From assembly GCF_001310955.1 (NCBI RefSeq), contig NZ_BAZX01000003.1, forward strand, positions 248,001 through 312,000: a stretch of 64,000 bases of DNA, in the 5' to 3' direction. The first letter of the stretch is position 1; every line of letters starts with the position of its first letter. Under the pieces are notes generated by a model. The model was given only the letters and a program-made list of their open reading frames with translations, was not told the DNA's origin and ran no database searches. Of this stretch, positions 28,096 to 38,338 are shown in pieces. The DNA is from Marinifilum fragile JCM 15579. GTDB lineage: Bacteria > Bacteroidota > Bacteroidia > Bacteroidales > Marinifilaceae. The position numbers were made by a program, and so were the translations under genes.

Positions 28096-28752
28096 ATGCG
28101 TAAGAAAGAAAGATTTGAAAAAATAATAGCTTGGTTTCAGGAGAACATGCCAATTGCTGAAACTGAATTAAATTATACCAATCCCTACGAATTATTGGTT
28201 GCCGTTATATTGTCAGCTCAATGTACCGATAAAAGGGTTAACCAGATTACACCTCCATTATTTGAAAAGTATCCCAGTGCATTTGATTTGTCTCATGCAA
28301 CTCAGGATGATATTTTTGACTTGATCCGATCATGTTCGTATCCAAATAATAAGGCAAAGCACTTGTTAGGAATGGCAAAGATGTTGGTAGAGGATTTTAA
28401 GGAAGTGGTTCCTGATGATGTAAAAGAGCTACAAAAACTTCCGGGAGTTGGAAGAAAAACTGCGAATGTAATTGCATCGGTTGTTTACGATAAGCCTGCA
28501 ATGGCGGTGGATACTCATGTTTTTAGAGTTTCGGAAAGACTAGGGTTAACAACCAAGTCAAAAACGCCATTAGAAACAGAAAAGGTTTTGGTGAGTTATA
28601 TTCCGGAGGAATTGATTGCTACAGCTCATCATTGGATAATTCTTCATGGAAGATATGTTTGTTTGGCTCGAAAACCCAAATGTAAATCATGTGGATTAAA
28701 GGAATATTGTAGATACTTCCAAAGAGAAGAAAAGAAGAAAGAAAAGAAATAA
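28096..28752 (+). CDS. nth: Endonuclease III
   Basis: A 218-residue DNA glycosylase/AP lyase for oxidised pyrimidines. The helix-hairpin-helix is LPGVGRKTANVI with the catalytic Lys, followed by the catalytic Asp in AVDTHVFRVSERLGL. The C-terminal [4Fe-4S] motif is C-x6-C-x2-C-x5-C (CLARKPKCKSCGLKEYC). The last 15 residues are a Lys/Glu tail. Confidence 0.96.
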   Translation: MRKKERFEKIIAWFQENMPIAETELNYTNPYELLVAVILSAQCTDKRVNQITPPLFEKYPSAFDLSHATQDDIFDLIRSCSYPNNKAKHLLGMAKMLVEDFKEVVPDDVKELQKLPGVGRKTANVIASVVYDKPAMAVDTHVFRVSERLGLTTKSKTPLETEKVLVSYIPEELIATAHHWIILHGRYVCLARKPKCKSCGLKEYCRYFQREEKKKEKK

Positions 28753-28754
28753 AA

Positions 28755-28774
28755 AAAGCCTCGTTTGAGGCTTT
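28755..28774. terminator. Bidirectional terminator between nth and ZIP transporter gene
   Basis: AAAGCCTC / GAGGCTTT stem with a GTTT loop, with A-rich and T-rich flanks, between two convergent genes. Confidence 0.88.
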
Positions 28775-28780
28775 TGTATT

Positions 28781-29605
28781 TTAAAGAAATAATAAGAGAC
28801 TTACTGCCATTACTGCCATTCCGGCTATCAATCCATATATTGCATTGTGATGTTCTCCATATTCTTCTGCTGTTGGTAATAGTTCATCTAAGGAAATGAA
28901 CACCATAATTCCTGCAACACCTCCGAACAATACGCCAAAAATTGTATTGTTTAAGCCTAGCAAAGAATAGATAAGAATAAATCCTATTAAAGCTCCAATA
29001 GGCTCTGCCAAACCAGAAAGAAATGATAGTAAGAATGCTTTTTTCTTGCTACCTGTAGCATAATAAATTGGAACGGAAACGGCAATTCCTTCAGGTACGT
29101 TATGAATTGCGATGGCAACAGCAATTGGAACAGCAATTGTTGGATCGGCAAGAGCTGCAGCAAAAGTCGCTAATCCTTCAGGAAAGTTATGAATTGCAAT
29201 GGCTAATGCAGAGAATATACCCATCCTCATCAATTTTTTGTTTTTGATATTTGTCTCATCAATGTCTTCAATCTTTTTAACCTCATGTGGGTTTTCAAAA
29301 GAAGGAATTAATTGATCTATGACTGCAATAAATAAAATGCCACCAAAGAATGAAAGTACAGTATACCAAGTTCCTGCAACTTCGCCATGATCTGTGATTA
29401 AAGCATCTTTTGCTTTCTGAAAAATCTCAATAAGAGATACATAAATCATTACACCGGCTGAAAATCCTAAGGATAGAGATAAAAATTTGGTGTTGGTCCG
29501 CTTTGCAAAAAAGGCTATAGCACTTCCTATACCTGTAGATAAACCTGCAAATAATGTCAAACCAAATGCTATTAATACTGTTGTTGAAGAATATTCGAAT
29601 TCCAT
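28781..29605 (-). CDS. zupT: ZIP family metal transporter (ZupT-like)
   Basis: A 274-residue membrane protein with eight predicted spans. The metal-binding helices are [14 protein letters not shown] and [15 protein letters not shown], the canonical ZupT pair. A short charged loop (about 110-125) separates the halves. It imports Zn(II) and possibly Fe(II) or other divalent metals. No Zur/Fur operator could be recognised in the short upstream region. Confidence 0.93.
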   Translation of the reverse strand: MEFEYSSTTVLIAFGLTLFAGLSTGIGSAIAFFAKRTNTKFLSLSLGFSAGVMIYVSLIEIFQKAKDALITDHGEVAGTWYTVLSFFGGILFIAVIDQLIPSFENPHEVKKIEDIDETNIKNKKLMRMGIFSALAIAIHNFPEGLATFAAALADPTIAVPIAVAIAIHNVPEGIAVSVPIYYATGSKKKAFLLSFLSGLAEPIGALIGFILIYSLLGLNNTIFGVLFGGVAGIMVFISLDELLPTAEEYGEHHNAIYGLIAGMAVMAVSLLLFL

Positions 29606-29763
29606 GTATTGTTTTTTAGTCTGTTTAATTGTTTTGATGGAGTAAATATAATGATTAATTGGAATAATTCTAAATAAGAATTTAGGATATTAACATCTTG
29701 TTTTGATTGAAACCAAATTGTAATTTTAATTACAAGTGATTTATCAATTAAAAACGAATTGTT

Positions 29764-29934
29764 ATGGCTTACATTATATCAGATGACTGTACCGCTTGCG
29801 GTTCTTGTATCAATGAATGCCCTGTTGATGCAATATCAGAGGGAGATATTTATGTTATCGATCCAGATACCTGTATTGACTGTGGTGCATGCGCAGAAGT
29901 ATGTCCTGTAGAGGCTATTTCAGAAGCTGATTGA
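29764..29934 (+). CDS. 2[4Fe-4S] ferredoxin (56 aa)
   Basis: A 56-residue clostridial-type ferredoxin, MAYIISDDCTACGSC..., with two C-x2-C-x2-C-x3-C-P motifs (CTACGSCINECPVDAI and CIDCGACAEVCPVEAI) and the internal duplication usual for the family. It is an obvious electron carrier for the 2-oxoacid oxidoreductase and hydrogenase encoded by the fermentation genes (inference). It has its own terminator and appears to be monocistronic. Confidence 0.95.
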   Translation: MAYIISDDCTACGSCINECPVDAISEGDIYVIDPDTCIDCGACAEVCPVEAISEAD

Positions 29935-29960
29935 TTTAGCTAAATGACTGAATACTTGAG

Positions 29961-29980
29961 AGGAACCTAGCTAGGTTCCT
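29961..29980 (+). terminator. Terminator after ferredoxin gene
   Basis: A perfect 20-base palindrome (AGGAACCTAG / CTAGGTTCCT) followed by a T6 run. Confidence 0.9.
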
Positions 29981-30193
29981 TTTTTATTTTTGTTTTTAAT
30001 GAAAAAAAATCATTAAATTGATAGGGAATTTGATCAGAAGATCATCTTTTATATAAGGGACCTTAATTTTTAACTTTAAACAACATGTCAAATTCTGTAG
30101 GGGAAATTGCTTTGTTGTTATTAATTCTACTAACGAAAAGAATCTTTAAAATGAAGTTACTATCTGTAGAATTCAATAAACATTTTTATTAAC

Positions 30194-30258
30194 ATCAAAT
30201 TAGTTTTATAATTTGATTTGTTATTGAATCCTTTTTTGTCGACAGTGGGATTCAATAA
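30194..30258 (+). other. Two adjacent stem-loops in the 500-base SusC leader
   Basis: The gene-free stretch 29981-30493 contains ATCAAAT / ATTTGAT (30194-30200 and 30211-30217) and then an 11-bp perfect stem TTATTGAATCC / GGATTCAATAA (30221-30231 and 30248-30258). A related ATTCAATAAAC occurs near 30171. Further down, AAGGAT / ATCCTT (30433-30438 and 30466-30471) encloses a small CGG/CCG hairpin shortly before the SusC start. No gene or consensus promoter was found in the stretch. It may be a long regulatory leader or a degenerate repeat element. Confidence 0.5.
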
Positions 30259-30493
30259 ACTGACCTAACTCTCTGTTCGCCTTAAGCCCAAATCCACCAC
30301 CATTTATTGTAATTGCATAGCCTATATGGCTTTGTAGAGAGGTGTTACGTTCAATTTAGACTAGACTATTGTAGTTGTAGGTGTATTACTGCACACGCTA
30401 TTTTATATGGTTTGAATTAGCATTTGTGTTTTAAGGATTGAAAAATTTTATCGGGTGCAAGTCCGATCCTTACTGATGTAATTCTAACAAAAA

Positions 30494-33487
30494 ATGAAAT
30501 TTATGAAAAGACTGATATTTATTGTTTGTGCTATTATCATGTCTACTCAATTGATAAGTGCTCAAACAAAGCAGGTTTCAGGTACAGTAACAAGTGCCGA
30601 TGATGGCATGGGAATGCCCGGAGTTTCGGTCGTTATTAAAGGTACAACCTCAGGAACCAGTACTGATATTGATGGAAAATACTCAATAGAGGTCAAGTCA
30701 TCTGACATTTTGGTATTTAGTTTTGTTGGTATGGTGGCTCAGGAAATACCTGTAGGTAGCCAAACTGTTATTAATGTAACTTTAGAAACAGAATCAATTG
30801 GAATGGATGAGGTTGTAGTTGTAGGTTATGGCACGGTTGATGAGAAACGCTTGGTGCAAAATGTTGCTGTAATTGATGAAGAAACATTGGAAAATTTAAC
30901 AGCTACATCTTCTCAGGAACTGTTACAAGGTCGAGCTTCAGGTGTACAAATGACACAATCTTCAGGTGTACTTGGTGCATTTTCCGTTGTTCGTGTGCGT
31001 GGTGTAGGATCTTTAACAGCAGGTTCTTCGCCATTGGTTGTAGTTGATGGAGTTCCAATGAATGATGGTGCAGACTTTAACTACACGAATACACAAGGTG
31101 GTAACACTGGATTGAATACCTTAATTGATATCAACCCAAATGATATTGAGTCGATGAATGTATTAAAAGATGCATCAGCAACCGCCATTTATGGATCTAG
31201 AGGAGCTAATGGTGTTATTATCATTAAAACAAAGAGTGGTTCATATAAACAAGATGCTACTGTAACAGCAGATTTCTATACTCAATGGACCGAATCAACA
31301 GATGAAATTGATATGACAAATGCTGATGAATATAGACAGTATTTGGTGGATATAGGAGATGCTTCTAGTGTTGATGAATTGCCACAAGGATCATTCGATT
31401 GGCCTTCTGCGGTAACACAAACGGGTTTTTCTTATAATGCTGATGTTTCTGTTCGAGGCGGATCTGAACGTATTAAATACTATTTGGGAGCAACTTATTC
31501 TGATCAGGAGGGATTTGTTGTTGGGAATGAAATGCAACGTATTGGAGGTCGTTTAAATTTTGAAGTGAAAGCTAAAGAATATCTAAATATTGGTGCCAAC
31601 CTAAATGTGAGTCAGAATAAGATTGACCGTGTGGGATTGGAGAATTCTACATTTGCTCCAATGACTTCAGCTTACCTCCAATATCCTTGGGTAGAGCCAT
31701 ATGATGAAAATGGAAATTATATAAACACAGGTTTTATTGCTAATGTAATTGCAATAGAGGATCTAGATCTTGATGATGTAGTCTCGAAAAGAAGTTATGG
31801 AAATTTTTATGCAGAATTAGATATTATCGATGGGTTGAAGCTAAAAACCGATTTTGGTTTTGATCAACTCTCAGTAGAGGAAACCGAACGTTCATATGAA
31901 ATTAATTCATCAGGAGGATATGGTTCTAACAGAATTGTTGAGGATTCAAAATGGTTGACTACAACTACGGCGAGTTTTGATAAACTAATTAATGGAATGC
32001 ATAGGGTTACAGCATTAGGGGGTATATCTTATGAGGAATCTACTTTAGGAAGAACTTGGGTTGAAGGATCTAATTTTCCTCTTGATGCCTTACGAAATGT
32101 GGAGTCTGCTGCAGAAAAAACAACAACTTCGCATATTCGAAACCAATGGTCATTATTCTCACTTTTCTCCAGAATTGGATATAGTTATGCTGGGAAATAT
32201 ACTTTTGAGGGGTCGTTAAGACGAGATGGATCTTCTCGATTTGGACCAGAGAATAAATACGGTACATTCTGGTCTGTTGCTGGTGGTTACGCAATTTCTG
32301 AAGAGGAATTTATGCAGGATGCAATACCTGGATTGGACTTCTTAAAACTTACTGCAAGTTATGGTGTGTCAGGTAATGATAAGATAGGATATTACCCTTC
32401 ATTTTTCCTATATACAGCTGGTGCAGATGGAAACTATAATGGTAATCCGGGTTTGGTTCCAGACCAGGCTGGTAATGAAGGTTTGAAGTGGGAGGAAAAT
32501 AAGTCATTAGATCTTGGATTAAGATCTCGTTGGTTAAATGGTAGATTAAGATTTGATGTGACGTATTATCGTAAGGACATTTCTGATTTGTTAATTAATC
32601 AACCACTAACCTATATTACAGGATATGATGCAGTTGCTAAAAATGTTGGTGAAATGCAAAACAGTGGTTTTGAATTTGATATTAATGCTACAATTGTTAA
32701 AACTCCTGAATTGGAATGGAGTGCCAACTTTAATATGACTACTGTTAAAAACGAAATTACTGCTTTACCTAATACAAGTACAGATGTAAATGGATCTAAC
32801 TTTATTGCAGGTACAAGTGCACAAAGAGCAGTAGTAGGAAAATCAGCAAATGAATTCTATTTAATTAGATATTCAGGAATTAACCCTCAAACTGGAGATG
32901 CTGAATGGTTGACTGCAGATGGAGAAAAAACAACTGACCCAGGTGATTCTGACCGTGTTTATGTTGGTAGTGCACAACCAGATTTTTTTGGAGGATTTAG
33001 TACTACATTAAAATACAAGGGCTTCGATTTGAGTGGTTTCTTTAATTACAGTTCTGGAAACAAGATTATGGTTGATGGCTTTAGATTTACAGATCGTGCA
33101 ACAGCTACCTTTAATATTCGTAAAAAAGTATTGAATTATTGGAAGCAGCCTGGCGATAATGCTTATGCCCCATCACCATCAAGTTCTACAGCTGGTATTT
33201 TTGCTCAACGATCAGATTTATTCTTATTTAATGCATCATACTTACGCATGAAGAACTTAACCTTAGGATATACACTACCTGAGTCAACCCTTAATTTAAT
33301 GGGTGGATTTATTAAGTCTGCTAGATTCTATGTTACCATGAATAATGTGTTTACCATTAAGAGTAATGATCTTGAAGGTATTGATCCAGAAGTTACGGAT
33401 GATACCGATCCTCTTGCACAAGGAGAGACTTTCTTTACGCCTCCTCAGTCTAAATCATACATTCTTGGTTTAAGAGTAAGCTTTTAA
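30494..33487 (+). CDS. SusC/RagA-family TonB-linked outer-membrane protein
   Basis: A 997-residue SusC-type transporter: signal peptide to about residue 23 (LISAQ), a carboxypeptidase-D-like domain (VSGTVTSADDGMGMPGVSVVIKGT...) to about 100, the plug starting at DEVVVVGYGTVDEK, and a beta-barrel ending in ILGLRVSF with the terminal Phe expected for outer-membrane insertion. With SusD it imports oligosaccharides, peptides or other large nutrients. The gene is followed two bases later by susD. There is no neighbouring glycoside hydrolase, peptidase or sigma/anti-sigma pair, so the substrate is unknown. A 500-base leader precedes it. Confidence 0.94.
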   Translation: MKFMKRLIFIVCAIIMSTQLISAQTKQVSGTVTSADDGMGMPGVSVVIKGTTSGTSTDIDGKYSIEVKSSDILVFSFVGMVAQEIPVGSQTVINVTLETESIGMDEVVVVGYGTVDEKRLVQNVAVIDEETLENLTATSSQELLQGRASGVQMTQSSGVLGAFSVVRVRGVGSLTAGSSPLVVVDGVPMNDGADFNYTNTQGGNTGLNTLIDINPNDIESMNVLKDASATAIYGSRGANGVIIIKTKSGSYKQDATVTADFYTQWTESTDEIDMTNADEYRQYLVDIGDASSVDELPQGSFDWPSAVTQTGFSYNADVSVRGGSERIKYYLGATYSDQEGFVVGNEMQRIGGRLNFEVKAKEYLNIGANLNVSQNKIDRVGLENSTFAPMTSAYLQYPWVEPYDENGNYINTGFIANVIAIEDLDLDDVVSKRSYGNFYAELDIIDGLKLKTDFGFDQLSVEETERSYEINSSGGYGSNRIVEDSKWLTTTTASFDKLINGMHRVTALGGISYEESTLGRTWVEGSNFPLDALRNVESAAEKTTTSHIRNQWSLFSLFSRIGYSYAGKYTFEGSLRRDGSSRFGPENKYGTFWSVAGGYAISEEEFMQDAIPGLDFLKLTASYGVSGNDKIGYYPSFFLYTAGADGNYNGNPGLVPDQAGNEGLKWEENKSLDLGLRSRWLNGRLRFDVTYYRKDISDLLINQPLTYITGYDAVAKNVGEMQNSGFEFDINATIVKTPELEWSANFNMTTVKNEITALPNTSTDVNGSNFIAGTSAQRAVVGKSANEFYLIRYSGINPQTGDAEWLTADGEKTTDPGDSDRVYVGSAQPDFFGGFSTTLKYKGFDLSGFFNYSSGNKIMVDGFRFTDRATATFNIRKKVLNYWKQPGDNAYAPSPSSSTAGIFAQRSDLFLFNASYLRMKNLTLGYTLPESTLNLMGGFIKSARFYVTMNNVFTIKSNDLEGIDPEVTDDTDPLAQGETFFTPPQSKSYILGLRVSF

Positions 33488-33489
33488 TA

Positions 33490-34916
33490 ATGTTGAACCT
33501 AATTCTTAAAAAAATGATGAAAAAAATTAAATATATATTACCAATATTTTTCACAATGCTATTAGTTATGGCGTCGTGCGATAATGATTTGGATTTGGTA
33601 CCGGAAGATGATGTATCACAAGATGTTATTTTTACAACAAGTCAGGGAGCAGAATTAGCTGTAATGGGGTTGTATAGTAAATGTCAGGATGATGATGTAT
33701 TAAATGGTACTCCACAATCAATGGGAGAGTGGCATGCTGATAATGTTAGATTTGTAGGATCTTTCCCAACTTTCTTGCAAGTAAGAGATTTTACAATACT
33801 TGCAAATAATACTTCAATTGAAGAAGTTTGGAGAGACTGCTTTGAAGTTGTAATGGCCGCTAATTTTGTTATTGATGGTGTGCCAGCTTTAGATGAACCT
33901 GGTTTTGAAGAAGCAGATAAGAATGCCTTAATTGCAGAAGCAAGATTTATTCGAGCATTGATCTATTTTAATATGGCCAATTGGTTTTCGGCACCATATC
34001 AGCTTTCTAATGGTTCAAACGACTGTTTGCCTATTGTAGATTTTATTTTTACTGGTAGTACAACAGAGTTTGAAATTCCAAGATCTAGTTTAAATGATGT
34101 ACATGCATTTATTGCTGCAGATTTGGACTTTGCTATAGCAAACTTAACAGGAACAGATCGTACTTTGGCTACAAGAGGAGCCGCTCAAGCACTGAGAGCC
34201 AGACTGCACCTATATAGAGGTGAATGGTCGGATGCGGCAACTTTAGCTAATGCAGTAATCAACGATACTAATTTTGAATTAGCCGAGGATTATAGTTTCT
34301 TCCAAAACGAAGGTTCCAAGGAACATATTTTCACTTTGGTTAACACTGCGGCAGATGGACAGAATAGTGGAGAAGGATTTTCTGGATTATACAATCCATC
34401 ACCAGAAGGACGTGGAGATGCTCCTTTCTCTGATTATTTAATTAATGCGTATGATACTGATAATGACTTGCGTTTTACAACTCTTACGGAGCAAGGTACT
34501 GATGCTCAGAATACAATTTCGTTCTTTACTACAAAATACGTTGATGGAATAACCAACGCTGATAATGCACCAGTAATAAGAATTACAGAAATGTACTTGA
34601 CAAGAGCAGAGGCTAACTTCAGAGCAGGAACCTCAACAGGTGAAGATCCTTTAGATGACATTAATACTCTTAGAGATCGTGCTGGTTTGGCTGATTTATC
34701 TTCGTTGAGCTAGATGATATTTTAGAGGAAAGAAGAAAGGAACTTTGTTTCGAGGGGCATAGAAGAATGGATCTTTTAAGAAATGAACAGGGTTTAAGAC
34801 CTGTAGGAGATCCAAATTTTTCTGCAGCCGCATTTGGTGCTGGTAAAACAGTTTGGCCTATTCCAACACGAGAAAGAGATTTGAATCCATTATTTTCCCA
34901 AAATCCCGGATATTAA
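33490..34916 (+). pseudogene. SusD/RagB-family surface lipoprotein, frameshifted near C terminus
   Basis: SusD-like lipoprotein with signal peptide and lipobox MASC. The SusD features run through the main frame to 34713: a helix-rich TPR-like body and the late RITEMYLTRAEANFRAG motif. The frame then changes near 34700-34704. The other frame continues VELDDILEERRKELCFEGHRRMDLL and the expected end FSQNPGY with a stop at 34914-34916, so one base appears missing. Joined length is about 475 residues. It follows SusC by two bases. The ATG at 33514 (MMKKIKYIL) may be the true start. Without the tail the protein would lack the conserved C-terminal helix; an assembly error is equally possible. Confidence 0.88.
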
Positions 34917-34941
34917 TTTCCCGTGTGGTTAGTAGAATTAA

Positions 34942-34965
34942 AAAGGGGCTCTTTTGAGCCCCTTT
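34942..34965. terminator. Bidirectional terminator between SusD and YfcC-type carrier genes
   Basis: A 10-bp stem AAAGGGGCTC / GAGCCCCTTT with a TTTT loop between two convergent genes. Confidence 0.9.
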
Positions 34966-34979
34966 GTTTGTATATTTTT

Positions 34980-36575
34980 TTAGAATCCATTTAACTCCAT
35001 GGTAACAGTAGGAATCAAAAGTAATAATCCTAGAATGATCAGAATTGCCATAAATCCGCCAATCCATTTTACCCACTTGTCGTATGGAATTTTTGCAACT
35101 CCAAGAACGCCGATTAATACGCCCGAAGTTGGTGTTATCATATTGGTAAAACCATCCCCAAACTGGAATGCCATTACAGTTGCCTGACGCGATACACCAA
35201 TTAAATCAGAAAACTGAGACATCATTGGCATAGTTAAAGCTGCTTTGGCAGATCCCGAAGGGATGATTACATTAATAATATTCTGAATCAGATACATGAT
35301 AGAAACTGAAGCCATCTTACCAAAATCGTTCATCGATTGTGAAATATAGTAAAGAATCGAATCGATCACATTTCCTTCTTCCAATACAATTAGAATACCA
35401 CCTGCTAAACCTACAATCATTGCAGCAGAAAGAATGTCTCTTGCTCCTTCAAGAAATAGGTTTGTGATTTCGTTGGCAGTATTATTGAATGCAATACCCG
35501 AGAAAATACCCATGGCAAAGAATAAGGTCGCAATCTCCATGATGTACCAACCATATCCCATTACACCAACAATCAGGTAAATAATTGTAAAAAGTAATAG
35601 GTTTAGAATGTAAAAGTGTACTGACTTAAGAAGAGATACCAGACCTAAAATTGCAAATAGTCCTGTAACAATTGGTAGTACATAGGTTGTCATTTCCGAA
35701 TTACCAACTTTCAAGGTAGTCATTGGATAATGGAAAGAGAAAACTACCATTGTAATTAAAAGAATGAAATAGGTAACCCATGCTGATTTTGGAGTATAGA
35801 ATTCCAACTCTTCGATATCTGTATCGGTATGTTTTCTCCAGTAAGCATCATCGGAGTATACCAAAGATGCTTGTGGGTTTTTGCGAATCTTAGCTGCATA
35901 TCTTAAAATGAAAGCAAATCCTATTACATTAATTACCAGCCAGCAAAATAACCTGTATTCAATACCCGAGAATAATGGCAAATTCGATAAACCTTGTGCA
36001 ATACCAATGGTAAATGGATTTAAAAGTGCTCCTGCAAATCCAAGTCCGGCAGCCACAAAACAGATACAAACCCCAACAATAGAATCATATCCCATTTTAA
36101 TGGACATCGGAACAAAAATGATGACAAAGGCAATGGTTTCCTCACTCATCCCAAATGTGGCGCCAAAGGCACTAAATACCAGCATGATTAAGGTCAGTAT
36201 AATGTTGTTGACTCCAATTTTCCGTATGGTTTTATTCTTCTCGAGTTTCTGTGTGAATTTAAGAAATGAATAAATCCCTACATCAATAGATTTACTGGCA
36301 TTCATAATCCAGAATGCCCCACCAATTACCAAAATAAACATGATAATATCGGCCTTGTCAACAAATCCTTTAAAGAAAGAAGAAAAAATTTCCCAACTTT
36401 GTCCTTGGCTTTCAATTTGATGATATGACCCTTGAACAATAACTTCACGGTCGGTGCCATTCACGTTTACTGTTGTTCGATCAAATTCTCCTCCTGGAAT
36501 GATCCAAGTTAATATTGCAGATAATACAACTATTGCAAATACAATTACATAAGTGTGTGGTATCTTTTTAAACAT
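34980..36575 (-). CDS. YfcC family integral membrane carrier (C4-dicarboxylate/basic amino acid type)
   Basis: A 531-residue polytopic protein with about 12 spans. The start KKIPHTYVIVFAIVVLSAILTWIIPGGEFDR is the typical beginning of YfcC/DcuC-like carriers (DUF401/AitA superfamily), and the C-terminal half has NVIIPSGSAKAALTMPMM and FGDGFTNMITPTSGVLIGVLG. Homologues are annotated as C4-dicarboxylate or arginine/ornithine transporters, and individual substrates are mostly untested. It is divergently placed next to hutI (256 bases apart), which could mean histidine-catabolism-linked uptake (weak inference). Confidence 0.87.
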   Translation of the reverse strand: MFKKIPHTYVIVFAIVVLSAILTWIIPGGEFDRTTVNVNGTDREVIVQGSYHQIESQGQSWEIFSSFFKGFVDKADIIMFILVIGGAFWIMNASKSIDVGIYSFLKFTQKLEKNKTIRKIGVNNIILTLIMLVFSAFGATFGMSEETIAFVIIFVPMSIKMGYDSIVGVCICFVAAGLGFAGALLNPFTIGIAQGLSNLPLFSGIEYRLFCWLVINVIGFAFILRYAAKIRKNPQASLVYSDDAYWRKHTDTDIEELEFYTPKSAWVTYFILLITMVVFSFHYPMTTLKVGNSEMTTYVLPIVTGLFAILGLVSLLKSVHFYILNLLLFTIIYLIVGVMGYGWYIMEIATLFFAMGIFSGIAFNNTANEITNLFLEGARDILSAAMIVGLAGGILIVLEEGNVIDSILYYISQSMNDFGKMASVSIMYLIQNIINVIIPSGSAKAALTMPMMSQFSDLIGVSRQATVMAFQFGDGFTNMITPTSGVLIGVLGVAKIPYDKWVKWIGGFMAILIILGLLLLIPTVTMELNGF

Positions 36576-36690
36576 ATAGGTTGATTTAGATTGTGTTTTG
36601 GTTTTACCCCTTAAAATTGAATGCGTAAAAATAGAAAAATATGTACAGAATCAGTGATATAAAATAATTTTAAAGAGCAGATCGAAAAGG

Positions 36691-36722
36691 TTTGCAATTT
36701 GTTCAGAATTAGCTAATATTTG
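36691..36722 (+). promoter_or_regulatory. Near-consensus promoter for hutI
   Basis: TTTG (36691-36694), 19-base spacer, then TAATATTTG (36714-36722), which has one extra base compared with TAnnTTTG. The leader to the ATG would be about 100 bases. Confidence 0.45.
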
Positions 36723-36830
36723 CATGTTAAAGTGAATGAGTGGATATGGATTGAAACAGTGATACCTTCAGTATTAATTCTTTCCTTCAAATGGTTCATT
36801 ATGAATTGCTAATTATTAATTGATATAGAT

Positions 36831-38084
36831 ATGAAACTGTTAATAAGTAATATAAAAACTCTTGTTCAGGTTGAGGAAACTCCACGAAAGTGGGTTGCTG
36901 GTACCGATATGGCAAATTTGAATTGCATTGATGATGCATATTTGCTTATTGAGGATGAGAAGATTTCGGATTTTGGTAAAATGGAAGATATGCCAAATTA
37001 CGATGAAATGGAAGGTTTTGATCATGTAGAAGAGATCGATGCTACAGGTCGCATGGTATTTCCATCATTTTGCGATTCGCATACTCATTTGGTATATGCT
37101 GGTAGTCGTGAGATTGAATATACAGATAAGATTAAAGGCCTTTCGTACGAAGAAATAGCAAAGCGTGGAGGTGGAATTTTGAATTCAGCAAAACGGATGC
37201 ACAATGCAACCGAAGATGAATTGTACGAAGCAGCTATGGAACGCATTCATGAAATCATCAGCATGGGAACCGGTGCGGTTGAAATCAAGAGTGGTTATGG
37301 ATTGACTGTTGAGGATGAGTTGAAGATGCTTCGAGTAATCAAGCGAATTAAAGAAACAACACCACTAACCGTTAAATCGAGCTTTTTGGGTGCACATGCT
37401 GTACCTGCAGAATACAGAGGTCGTCAGGGAGAGTATGTTGATTTGGTAATCAACGAAATGATTCCTATGGTTGCTGCAGAAGAATTGGCAGACTACATTG
37501 ATGTGTTCTGTGACGAGGGATTCTTTACTGTAGAAGAGACTGATCGTATTTTGAATGCAGGGATGAAGTATGGTATGCGTCCTAAAATCCATGCCAATGA
37601 GTTGGATTACTCGGGAGGTATTCAAGTAGGAGTGAAGTATAATGCACTTTCGGTTGATCACCTTGAGTTTGTTGGAGAGGAAGAAATCAAGTGTTTGAAA
37701 GATTCTGAAACCATGCCAACTGTATTACCGGGTGCAGCTTTCTTTTTGAACATGGTTTGTTCACCTGTGCGCGATATGATGAATGCAGGATTACCAGTAG
37801 CTTTGGCTTCTGACTTTAATCCAGGTTCATCACCATCTGGAAATATGAAATTCATTATGTCGTTGGCTTGTATCAATTACAAAATGTTGCCACAGGAGGC
37901 AGTGAATGCTACAACCATCAATTCGGCTTACGCAATGGGTGTTCAGGAAGAGTTGGGAAGTATTGCACGTGGTAAGATTGCGAACGTCTTTATTACTAAA
38001 GAAATTCCATCTATTGAATTTATGCCATATGCTTATGGAAGTAATTTGATTGATGCGGTGATTTTGAGAGGACAAAGATTATAA
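36831..38084 (+). CDS. hutI: Imidazolonepropionase
   Basis: HutI hydrolyses 4-imidazolone-5-propanoate to N-formimidoyl-glutamate, the third step of histidine degradation. The 417-residue amidohydrolase shows the metal-binding SFCDSHTHLVYAGSRE, the substrate region ANELDYSGGIQ, the SVDHLEFV His, and the catalytic ASDFNPGSSPSGN. No hutU, hutH or glutamate formiminotransferase gene is adjacent. A terminator follows it directly. Confidence 0.95.
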   Translation: MKLLISNIKTLVQVEETPRKWVAGTDMANLNCIDDAYLLIEDEKISDFGKMEDMPNYDEMEGFDHVEEIDATGRMVFPSFCDSHTHLVYAGSREIEYTDKIKGLSYEEIAKRGGGILNSAKRMHNATEDELYEAAMERIHEIISMGTGAVEIKSGYGLTVEDELKMLRVIKRIKETTPLTVKSSFLGAHAVPAEYRGRQGEYVDLVINEMIPMVAAEELADYIDVFCDEGFFTVEETDRILNAGMKYGMRPKIHANELDYSGGIQVGVKYNALSVDHLEFVGEEEIKCLKDSETMPTVLPGAAFFLNMVCSPVRDMMNAGLPVALASDFNPGSSPSGNMKFIMSLACINYKMLPQEAVNATTINSAYAMGVQEELGSIARGKIANVFITKEIPSIEFMPYAYGSNLIDAVILRGQRL

Positions 38085-38108
38085 AATCTAGGTTCAATGA
38101 TATAGCTT

Positions 38109-38136
38109 AAAGCCTGGCAGTGTTCTGTCAGGCTTT
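38109..38136 (+). terminator. Terminator after hutI
   Basis: AAAGCCTG / CAGGCTTT stem with an inner GCAG/CTGT pairing, followed by T8. Confidence 0.88.
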
Positions 38137-38338
38137 TTTTACGATGAGGCTTTGGAATTGATCAGGAGGAAAAATAAAACAAAGAAAAAGGAATAGTTGT
38201 ATTACGATTTTAGACTATTTGCAAGTGTTTGCTTATGACTTTAATCTGTTAAAGAACATTTTACTTTATTGTATTTTTTTTATGTTGTAAAAATAAAATG
38301 TACATTTGTAAAGTATATGATCAGTTAATATTACCTTT

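Noticed and set aside
30248-30300. tRNA gene (GTGGGATT...AAATCCACCACCA)
   Set aside because: The ends pair only with a bulge, the length is about 50 bases, and no anticodon or T-arm can be drawn.
30450-30480. Sequence resembling a cobalamin riboswitch core (GGTGCAAGTCC) before SusC
   Set aside because: Only the short P4-like hairpin matches. The GGGAA element, the CCCCCGC loop and a proper B12 box are missing, so I list it only as a hairpin.
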